Positions 6,865 to 13,106 of a DNA stretch of 22,549 nucleotides are shown one piece after another. Location: positions 6,533 to 29,081 of the forward strand of contig DJAM01000143.1 in the NCBI GenBank assembly GCA_002429595.1, written 5' to 3'. Each line of letters starts with the position of its first letter. Position 1 is the stretch's first letter. The translations under genes were made by a program, and so were the position numbers. The stretch comes from Coxiellaceae bacterium UBA6002. GTDB taxonomy: Bacteria > Pseudomonadota > Gammaproteobacteria > UBA6002. The notes under the pieces are model-generated. The model did no database searches and was not told where the DNA came from. It saw only the letters and a program-made list of their open reading frames with translations.

Positions 6865-8034
6865 ATGGCCAAGAAGAAAATTATGCTAACAGGAGGCAAA
6901 TCAAGAGATCCTTATGGCGAATATTTGATAAAAAATAACCATGGAATTTTTTTTAGAGTGCACCGAGCTACAACAGAAGTTGCAGTAGTCGATCCTAGCA
7001 AAAGCAAGCTTACGGGCAACGCTGCAATAAATACTTACAGCCAAGATCATTATCAGGTATTAGGGGTTTTACCTTCAGCAAACTTCGAGGATATAAAAGC
7101 TGCCTATAAAAAACTTGTACTGAAATTTCACCCCGACAAGAACAAAAGTATAGAGGCAGCCGCAAAGTTTTTAGAGATAACGGCAGCTTTCGAAGTACTC
7201 AGTGATTCTGAACAGAGGCTTCGGTATGACCTACAAAAACACCGTCCTTGGTCAGTCAATTCAAGAACAAAAGCAATTTGTTTCTCAGGTGTCAATTCGA
7301 CTACTGGAGCACAAGAAGATAGTCGGTTGTTAAATGCTAGTAGATTATTGTTACTGTTATTGTTGTCGTTCAACAAGCCATCTCTTCTTTCCGGTATTTC
7401 AGACGATTTACGTGAGGCGTGTGAGCGTGTACATCGTACTCATATAAATTCTCAGGCTCATACTATCAATTGGGCTGTCAATCGGGCGCTTATGCTTTCT
7501 TTCTTAAGTTACCACACTGCTGTGGCTAGTATCCAGACTAATGCCTTTTTCACAGGCTTCGAGCGAGAAGAGTGTCAACCTGAAAATTTTCTATCAACTA
7601 TAAATAATTTAATTAACCAAGTAACTAGTTTCCCTTGTATGACTGCTGAGTCGCTCTTCGAACTTACGAAAAATGATAAACCTGCTTCAAGCTGCTCAAG
7701 CCGTAATGTGCCGCAAACAGATTTTTTTGTCTCTGCTGAGGAAGTAATCGTTATCAGACTCAAAGATAGACTTGGTATTTTCGATGGTCCTGAGCTGATG
7801 CGAGTACTATTAGCTGAAAAAGTGAAAGTCGAGGATATTCATCTCTTAGATTCTGACTCTGGTTTGAACGGTATTTTGATTCCAAAATCTTCTATCGCTG
7901 ACATTATGAAATTTCAATGTGCTTTAGAAAAAATATCCATCGGTGGAAGATTGTTTCCTGTTACGGTTGAAGGTGAATGGTTGAAAATTGGTGTGGCTTT
8001 TGCAGCTCCCAAATTTGGCCAGGCATGCGATTAG
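6865..8034 (+). CDS. J-domain protein with a duplicated novel C-terminal domain
   Basis: A 389-residue protein. Residues 1-60 are unassigned and basic at the start (MAKKKIM). Residues 61-124 are a J-domain: DHYQVLGVLPSANFEDIKAA, helix II YKKLVLKF, the HPD tripeptide at 89-91, then FLEITAAFEVLSDSEQRLRYD, so stimulation of an Hsp70 ATPase is likely. It lacks the Gly/Phe region and zinc fingers of DnaJ, so it is not the housekeeping co-chaperone. Residues 130-285 are unassigned, with a run of seven leucines at 161-167. Residues 286-376 form a domain shared with the next gene (IFDGPELM, LIPKSSI, GRLFPVTVEGEWLKI). Start ATG with GGAG eight bases upstream (6854-6857). A PmrA-like box lies about 80 bp before the start. 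An effector that recruits host or bacterial Hsp70 is inference. Confidence 0.85.
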   Translation: MAKKKIMLTGGKSRDPYGEYLIKNNHGIFFRVHRATTEVAVVDPSKSKLTGNAAINTYSQDHYQVLGVLPSANFEDIKAAYKKLVLKFHPDKNKSIEAAAKFLEITAAFEVLSDSEQRLRYDLQKHRPWSVNSRTKAICFSGVNSTTGAQEDSRLLNASRLLLLLLLSFNKPSLLSGISDDLREACERVHRTHINSQAHTINWAVNRALMLSFLSYHTAVASIQTNAFFTGFEREECQPENFLSTINNLINQVTSFPCMTAESLFELTKNDKPASSCSSRNVPQTDFFVSAEEVIVIRLKDRLGIFDGPELMRVLLAEKVKVEDIHLLDSDSGLNGILIPKSSIADIMKFQCALEKISIGGRLFPVTVEGEWLKIGVAFAAPKFGQACD

Positions 8035-8045
8035 AGAGTAGTAAG

Positions 8046-8672
8046 ATGCAAGTACCAAGAGAAGTGAACGAAGATCAGCCAAGAAAATCCTTTTTGAATT
8101 TTAGCGGGTTATCTCAAATAGTTGAGTTGTTAGCCTCATTCAATTTTCAAGGAGCAGAACTAGATGACTATTTCTCTAATTCTAGAGTAGATGGTAAACC
8201 TGATAATTTTCAATTTGACTTAGAGAGCAATATCAGCGACGTCGATCAAGATATTTCTTCAGAATTTGCTAGCTCGCTCTCCGAACTCACGGATGAAGAA
8301 AGAGCTATAATTAGAGCCTCTTTTGAGGAATCCAAAGTACCTATAACAGATTTTTTTGCTTTGTCTGGGGAAAGTGTCGTCAACAAAATCAAAATTAACC
8401 TGGGCAATATAGATGGTCCAAAGCTCATTCAACAACTATTCGCTGAAGGAGTGAAACTCGAAGATATTCGACTCTTAAGCAATCAGTCCGGTGATTTCCT
8501 CGACAGTGTTTTAATACCAAAATCTTCCATCTTAGATCTTTCAAAATTTCAAAGCACTTTAAAAGAACTATCTTGTTGTGGCAGATTATTTCCTGTGACG
8601 GTGGAAGATGAATGGCTAAAAATCGATTTTAACGCTTATTCTGTTGATCACAGGTTTGTGCAACAGATGTGA
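8046..8672 (+). CDS. Small protein sharing the C-terminal domain of the J-domain neighbour
   Basis: A 208-residue acidic protein I do not recognise. Residues 1-100 are polar and rich in Asp/Glu/Ser and look partly disordered; residues 102-193 (from DFFALSGE to GRLFPVTVEDEWLKI) match residues 286-376 of the preceding protein at 51 of about 92 aligned positions counted by hand, including IDGPKL, EDIRLL, LIPKSSI and GRLFPVTVE. There is no J-domain. Start ATG 8046 is chosen because it follows the upstream stop by 11 bp with an AGAG/AGTAAG stretch before it; earlier in-frame codons (7977 GTG-type, 8025 ATG) would overlap the upstream gene and lack a ribosome site. The two genes are clearly one operon. 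The pair may bind each other or a common partner through the shared domain, but this is inference. Confidence 0.78.
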   Translation: MQVPREVNEDQPRKSFLNFSGLSQIVELLASFNFQGAELDDYFSNSRVDGKPDNFQFDLESNISDVDQDISSEFASSLSELTDEERAIIRASFEESKVPITDFFALSGESVVNKIKINLGNIDGPKLIQQLFAEGVKLEDIRLLSNQSGDFLDSVLIPKSSILDLSKFQSTLKELSCCGRLFPVTVEDEWLKIDFNAYSVDHRFVQQM

Positions 8673-8700
8673 TTAAGTCAGAGAAATTATTATTCTTTAA

Positions 8701-8872
8701 CTCTGAACATGACAAAACTCACTTTAGACGCAACCTCTCGCCGAGGTCACACGTACAAAAAAGCCGACCTCCTGCGACTTGTTCGTAAGCGGGACGTTGG
8801 CTGTTTTGTACGTGTGACCTCGGCTTTTTTAGGTGGAGTACTATAGCAGGCTTTTTTTTGTCATGTTCAAAG
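8701..8872. mobile_element. 172-bp MITE-like element with 9-bp target duplication
   Basis: Terminal inverted repeats of 17 bp (8701-8717 CTCTGAACATGACAAAA and 8856-8872, the complement of CTTTGAACATGACAAAA) match at 16 of 17 positions. Immediately outside each end is the same 9-bp sequence ATTCTTTAA (8692-8700 and 8873-8881), as expected of a target-site duplication. There is no ORF inside; the centre holds a long perfect hairpin stem. Size, terminal repeats and duplication fit a non-autonomous element moved in trans by a transposase. Several IS families make 9-bp duplications; I cannot assign one. It lies between the small acidic protein gene and the coiled-coil gene. Confidence 0.75.
8740..8830 (+). 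terminator. Long hairpin with T-tract inside the MITE
   Basis: A perfect 21-bp inverted repeat (8740-8760 with 8804-8824) is extended inward by AGCCGAC/GTTGGCT (8762-8768/8796-8802, one G-T wobble) and CCTGC/GCGGG (8771-8775/8789-8793). The outer stem is followed directly by TTTTTT (8825-8830). It could therefore end transcription of the J-domain operon just before the coiled-coil gene. The stem is far longer than a usual terminator, so the termination role is an inference from the T-tract. Confidence 0.45.
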
Positions 8873-8898
8873 ATTCTTTAATTTTAAAAATACGAAAA

Positions 8899-8913
8899 TT
8901 AATATTGTTTTAA
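8899..8913 (+). promoter_or_regulatory. PmrA-like box upstream of the coiled-coil gene
   Basis: TTAATATTGTTTTAA follows TTAATATT-N3-TTAA and matches the box at 6772 in 13 of 15 bases; the similarity continues downstream (TTAAGAT, then TTTCAAA here against ATCCAAG there). A -10-like TAAAAT (8925-8930) lies 11 bp after the second TTAA, the same spacing as at the first box. The start codon is 46 bp after the box. Confidence 0.5.
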
Positions 8914-8959
8914 GATTTCAAATTTAAAATGAAAACAATTATTTTTTTCTGGAGCTAAT

Positions 8960-10102
8960 ATGTTTGATTTCGAAAAATTAAGCGAGCAACTTCCTAACCT
9001 TGGTGAGCATGATAGAAGAATTAGATCAGTCTATGAGGTCCAAGGAGTATCTTCCGATAGTAGTCAAACGCAAGTGCCCGCAGCCGCAGAACAGCATGCT
9101 CCAATCTTACAGGAAATGATCAGCAGTTTAGAGCCCGTATCCAGTAGCCAACACGATTTACAGTTGGAAGGACAAAAAGTAACAGAAGAAACAGTCAATA
9201 TTGAAAGCATAGAACGCATTGAACGTTTAGTAAATCACTTAGTCACCTGTCCTTTCGTATCGATTAAAGATAGTGACTTAGAAATTTTTAGGGCTAAAGA
9301 TTTTCTAACAACATTGGCTGGACGGATTCGTGTAGCCATGGAAATTCATGAATCCGATATCAAAATGCATGCAAATAACGACTTACCTAGATTAGATTTG
9401 TTGTCTGAGTTAGTTCATAAGGTTCATCTTTTACTCCAGGAAAGTTTTTTTAATATTTTACCTCTGGTATTGAATTCTGCTACCCAAGAAGGATTAGCTG
9501 CTGCTTCTCGTTCATTTAGCAATTATGAAACCTTAGAATCAATTCAACCAATGATTGATGATCATCTAGATGAAGTCGAGGACATGGCAAAAAGGTGCGA
9601 TAATTATTTTATTTGGACTGGGGAAAATTATCTTGAAACTAAAACAAGGACGACATACCTAAGATTTTTATTAGCAGATAAAGATGGGGTAAGCTTAACG
9701 GGTAAAGAGGCAATCCCAACTGTAATAAGCAAAATCTACGCTGCAAAAGTTTTCTATTACATAGCAAAAAAAGTTGAAGACGCTCTGAGTGCAAAGCTTG
9801 CGCCATTACTTGCTAAAAAACAGGATGAATTAGATAGGCTACGGAATGAAAATAAGAGACTTAATAAATTCGTTGCTAAAAGAGAAAGCCAGGTCTACAG
9901 AACAACAAAAGCTTCACCAAGTTTTTGGGAACATCGTGCCATGCCTCAAAGCGTAAGTGCGATTCATGCCGAAATTAAACGTCTGACAGCTGCTAATATA
10001 AAATTGGCTGAGAAGTTAGAAAAATTGGCTACGTGTTCTTCTTTAAAAAATGATGAAGCAAGCTCCAAATATGGAAAAATAATTCCATCTTCTAAGCTTT
10101 GA
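8960..10102 (+). CDS. Coiled-coil protein of unknown function, candidate effector
   Basis: A 380-residue protein I do not recognise. Residues 1-80 are polar and Ser/Gln/Glu-rich, probably disordered; residues 82-280 look mostly helical (LVNHLVTCPF, LDLLSELVHKVHLLLQESFF, VISKIYAAKVFYYIAKKVEDAL). Residues 283-312 (LAKKQDELDRLRNENKRLNK) and 333-358 are predicted coiled coil from heptad spacing of Leu/Ile. The C-terminus is Ser/Lys/Glu-rich (EASSKYGKIIPSSKL), compatible with, but not proof of, a type IV secretion signal. No signal peptide or membrane helix is seen. Start ATG 8960 has GGAG five bases upstream. It is a single-gene unit with its own PmrA-like box. Host-directed function is inference. 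Confidence 0.8.
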   Translation: MFDFEKLSEQLPNLGEHDRRIRSVYEVQGVSSDSSQTQVPAAAEQHAPILQEMISSLEPVSSSQHDLQLEGQKVTEETVNIESIERIERLVNHLVTCPFVSIKDSDLEIFRAKDFLTTLAGRIRVAMEIHESDIKMHANNDLPRLDLLSELVHKVHLLLQESFFNILPLVLNSATQEGLAAASRSFSNYETLESIQPMIDDHLDEVEDMAKRCDNYFIWTGENYLETKTRTTYLRFLLADKDGVSLTGKEAIPTVISKIYAAKVFYYIAKKVEDALSAKLAPLLAKKQDELDRLRNENKRLNKFVAKRESQVYRTTKASPSFWEHRAMPQSVSAIHAEIKRLTAANIKLAEKLEKLATCSSLKNDEASSKYGKIIPSSKL

Positions 10103-10124
10103 GCGATTGGGATTTGTGTGAGTT

Positions 10125-10310
10125 CCCTCACCCCAACCCTTGTCCCGCAATGAGTTCTGAGTACTTAATAACTACTTCGCGCGGGAGAGGGAGTTTTGGG
10201 AAGTTTGTATATAGCTAAGGGCCACAATAAGCACCATTTCTTACTCCCTCTCCCGCGCACTGTGTGATTAAGTACTCAGAACTTATTGCGGGAGAGGGCG
10301 GGGGTGAGGG
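10125..10310. repeat. 186-bp nested palindrome (CCCTCTCCCGC family)
   Basis: Two long inverted arms, 10125-10194 and 10243-10310, share blocks including AGTTCTGAGTACTTAAT and GCGCGGGAGAGGGAGT. Each arm is itself a smaller palindrome: CCCTCTCCCGC (degraded in the left arm) and GCGGGAGAGGG flank a ~32-bp insert. The outer ends are CCCTCACCCC and GGGGGTGAGGG. The central loop (about 10195-10242) is unique sequence. Short relatives occur at both ends of the window. No ORF is seen in the whole 10103-10399 gap. Confidence 0.8.
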
Positions 10311-10399
10311 TACTTAAGAGAAAACATCATTTTTTTTCCTAAAGTATTAATCTACAATTTGGAATAACCTAAAATCCTTTGCTCAAGTCATGGAGGTCT

Positions 10400-11866
10400 A
10401 TGGAAAGAATACTTATCATTGATGCAGGCACAACGAGCGTTCGCGCGATGTTGTTTGATTTGCGTGGTCAAGTAAAAGCCGTCGAGCAACTAGAGTTCAG
10501 CCAAATTTTTCCTCAGCCTGGATGGGTTGAGCATGATCCTGAAGAAATTTGGTCCAGTGTGCGGCTTTGCTGTCAAAAAGTTTTAACTTACTCACCCGCT
10601 GCGATCATTGCTATTGGAATTACCAATCAACGTGAGACTACCGTCGTTTGGGATAAAACGACTGGCAAAAGTCTAGGTAATGCTATTGTTTGGCAAGATC
10701 GGCGCACGGCGCAATTTTGCTTAGATCTTAAAAAAGCACAGCATGAACCACTGATTCGTCATAAAACTGGCTTACTTTTAGATCCCTATTTTTCTGCCGC
10801 TAAAATTCATTGGATTTTGAATCAGTATTCTGCGCAATCAAAAGCACAGCAAGGGCAATTATTATTTGGGACGATCGATAGTTATTTGTTGTGGCACTTA
10901 ACGGGTGGGAAAATTCATGCGACCGATATCACCAATGCTTCAAGAACAATGTTGTTTAATATTCGTGAACGAAAGTGGGATCCAGAATTGTTACAGCTGT
11001 TTGATGTTCCTGAAGTTATGCTGCCAGAAGTGAAGCCAAATTGTGCGGAATTTGGGTTTACGGCAAAAGAATTATTTGGTGAGGCTATACCCATTTTAGC
11101 AATGGTTGGTGATCAACAATCCGCTCTAATCGGCCAAGGTTGTGCCAAACCTTTTGATGCCAAATGTACTATAGGTACCGGCGCTTTCTTGATGATCAAT
11201 ACGGGGCAAGAGTTTTACGATGTACCCGATCTGTTAAACACAATTGCTTATGAGATCGATCACGAGGTTAGCTATGCACTGGAGGGAAGTATTTTTTCGG
11301 CGGGGACTATTATTAAATGGCTGCGCGACCAATTAAAAATCCTTAATTCTTCTTCGGAGACTGAACACCTTGCAGCAAGTCTTGGGAATAATGGTGGCGT
11401 TTATTTAGTGCCAGCATTTACGGGTTTAGGTGCACCTTATTGGGATCCTCTGGCACGTGGAGCGATATTTGGTTTAACACGAGAGACTGAAGGTGCGCAT
11501 TTGGTACGTGCTGGTTTGGAAGCGATTGCATATCAAATTAAAGATTTAATACAACCTCTAGCGACAGTGTATAAATTGGAATCATTAAAGCTGGATGGCG
11601 GTGTGACTGCGAATCGTTGGTTAATGCAATTTATTTCGAACTTATTACAAATTCCAATTCGTGTTAGTGCTAATAAGGAAGCTACTTCTTTAGGGGCTGC
11701 TTATTTGACACTGTTGGCAATTGGGCATATTAAAAAGCTTTCGGATGTTGCGAATTTATCCTCGATTGTTGAAACATTTACTCCCAACATTGCAAAGCAA
11801 GAGGCTGAACAACTATATCGAAATTGGTTAGTGGCTGTGGAGCGAACTAGAACCCATGCTAAGTAG
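10400..11866 (+). CDS. glpK: Glycerol kinase
   Basis: FGGY-family kinase converting glycerol plus ATP to sn-glycerol-3-phosphate in the cytosol. The 488-residue product (E. coli 502) carries the N-terminal phosphate-binding loop DAGTTSVRA (the family usually has DQGTTS), NQRETTVVWD with the glycerol-contacting Arg-Glu, WQDRRTA, the GTIDSYLLWHLTGG region, GDQQSALIGQ with the catalytic Asp, IGTGAFL, PAFTGLGAPYWDP, and the C-terminal DGGVTANRWLMQF. All glycerol-contacting motifs are present, so I prefer glycerol over other FGGY substrates. Start ATG 10400 follows GGAGG closely (three bases, short); a TTG at 10379 would add seven non-family residues. No glpF or glpD is adjacent. Its last 39 bp overlap the convergent gene on the other strand. 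Confidence 0.92.
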   Translation: MERILIIDAGTTSVRAMLFDLRGQVKAVEQLEFSQIFPQPGWVEHDPEEIWSSVRLCCQKVLTYSPAAIIAIGITNQRETTVVWDKTTGKSLGNAIVWQDRRTAQFCLDLKKAQHEPLIRHKTGLLLDPYFSAAKIHWILNQYSAQSKAQQGQLLFGTIDSYLLWHLTGGKIHATDITNASRTMLFNIRERKWDPELLQLFDVPEVMLPEVKPNCAEFGFTAKELFGEAIPILAMVGDQQSALIGQGCAKPFDAKCTIGTGAFLMINTGQEFYDVPDLLNTIAYEIDHEVSYALEGSIFSAGTIIKWLRDQLKILNSSSETEHLAASLGNNGGVYLVPAFTGLGAPYWDPLARGAIFGLTRETEGAHLVRAGLEAIAYQIKDLIQPLATVYKLESLKLDGGVTANRWLMQFISNLLQIPIRVSANKEATSLGAAYLTLLAIGHIKKLSDVANLSSIVETFTPNIAKQEAEQLYRNWLVAVERTRTHAK

Positions 11867-12856
11867 TGCGGCAGTCTCTTCGGCATCTTGGAGAGGTTTT
11901 CTGAAAAATTCTAAATACTCAAGCGCTTCGTTTCGAGAGTGTTCAGTTATTTTGGGTGGGTATACAGTTTCACCATGCATCTGGTAAGGTTTTTCCGCTG
12001 CTTCTTTGAAGGAGGGAAAGAATCTACAATAGCGCACAACATTGAGTTCGGTAGCACTAGAATTATGACGAGTACTCCAACCATCATTAATTGACTTAGA
12101 AAATTTCCTCTGTATTTCAAATAGCAATGAGGCAGCTTCTCGTTCCTTAGTATTTACTTGATCCCAGAAAACACCACCCAAAGGCTTAACGTCTGAAACA
12201 TCGGGCAGTGATCTTATTTTTGCTTCTGCCTCAATGACTAATCTTTGTATTTGAGGTTTATCTTCTGCATACTCGTTAGAGCTGGAAAGTGTCATGGCAC
12301 CTCGGAAAGGCAATTCAAAACCATAAGCTAAGGGAGTGCAAACGACTTCAGCTACGCCCCTGATCAGAGTTGCCAATCCTTCAATAAACCAACTGATGGG
12401 ATAGATGACTTTTGCAAAGAACGGTGCAATGATTCCAAATAAACAAAGTGATAATAAGCAGACACTAAAAAGTAAAGCCAAAGGCAGAACTGCGGTCCAC
12501 AATGCAGCTGCAAGAAGACTTAATGCAATTATTACTATCCCTGCCGCAATATTAATCAGTCCGTTGACAGGTTGTAATAAATCTCGCTTTACTTTTCCAT
12601 AGGATTGATAGGGTTTGAAGGCTTCTCTCAACGCTTTTCCCATTTTCGCAAAATGATATAGGGCGCCTAGAAATTGATGTTTAGGGTAAATTTCATAGTA
12701 GCCACCCTCACCACTTGTCACAATAAAACGTTCAGCAGTAGCACCATCATGATAATGGTAGCCATCTTCAGTATATCCAGTCGGTGCACCTTCTGCTTTT
12801 TTTGCAAAACCAAATACGTCCCATACGGAAAAATAAATTCTGTTAATTTTTTTCAT
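11828..12856 (-). CDS. Orphan protein with paired hydrophobic helices
   Basis: A 342-residue protein I do not recognise. The N-terminal 95 residues are aromatic- and Gly-rich (TGYTEDGYHYHDGATAERF); residues 98-120 and 122-147 are two adjacent strongly hydrophobic helices, and 151-172 a third, weaker one. Residues 190-342 are polar and helical (EAEAKIRSLPDVSDV, EREAASLLFEIQRKF, ALEYLEFFRKPLQDAEETAALL). There is no N-terminal signal sequence, so the helices would insert internally as a hairpin, a layout seen in several membrane-inserting effectors of intracellular bacteria. ATG at 12854-12856 has GGTGA upstream, and a possible TATAAT -10 lies on the minus strand at 12924-12929. The 3' end overlaps glpK by 39 bp in convergent orientation. 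Function is unknown. Confidence 0.75.
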   Translation of the reverse strand: MKKINRIYFSVWDVFGFAKKAEGAPTGYTEDGYHYHDGATAERFIVTSGEGGYYEIYPKHQFLGALYHFAKMGKALREAFKPYQSYGKVKRDLLQPVNGLINIAAGIVIIALSLLAAALWTAVLPLALLFSVCLLSLCLFGIIAPFFAKVIYPISWFIEGLATLIRGVAEVVCTPLAYGFELPFRGAMTLSSSNEYAEDKPQIQRLVIEAEAKIRSLPDVSDVKPLGGVFWDQVNTKEREAASLLFEIQRKFSKSINDGWSTRHNSSATELNVVRYCRFFPSFKEAAEKPYQMHGETVYPPKITEHSRNEALEYLEFFRKPLQDAEETAALLSMGSSSLHSH

Positions 12857-12965
12857 TTGTCACCAAAAGTGTTTTTGAGTCGAGGATAGTATTTTTATTT
12901 GGTAGAGAAATGCAATTGATATCATTATATATCGACAGGGTCTTAATTCTTTGGTATCGGATTTG

Positions 12966-13101
12966 CTGTCATTCCCGCGATTTGTTGTCATTCCTGCTAT
13001 CGTTTGTCATTCCCGCGAAGGCGGGAACCCATTCTCGGTGTGACTGGAAGGATGGGTTCCCGCCTTCGCGGGAATGACAACAAACGCGGGAATGACAACA
13101 G
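12966..13101. repeat. dRS3-like palindromic repeat with extra half-units
   Basis: The core is a palindrome of TTGTCATTCCCGCGAAGG plus CGGGAACCCA (about 13005-13031) and its complement (about 13053-13081), with a ~21-nt loop containing GGTGTGACTGGAAGG. Outside it, left-hand half-units recur (GTCATTCCCGCG at 12968, GTCATTCCTGC at 12987) and one right-hand half-unit (CGCGGGAATGAC at 13085-13096), so the element has grown by tandem half-unit duplication. It ends six bases from the stop codon of the permease gene. Confidence 0.85.
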
Positions 13102-13106
13102 AATTC

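Noticed and set aside
7977..8045. Earlier starts for the small acidic protein (7977, 8025)
   Set aside because: They overlap the 3' end of the J-domain gene in another frame and lack a ribosome site; ATG 8046 sits 11 bp after the upstream stop.
8290..8340. Ubiquitin-interacting-motif resemblance (DEERAIIRASFEES) in the small acidic protein
   Set aside because: The spacing between the conserved Ala and Ser is five, not four, so it does not fit the UIM pattern.
12966..13101. Possible CRISPR array from the repeated GTCATTCCCGCG units
   Set aside because: Units are in both orientations, irregularly spaced and palindromic, with no unique spacers of constant length.
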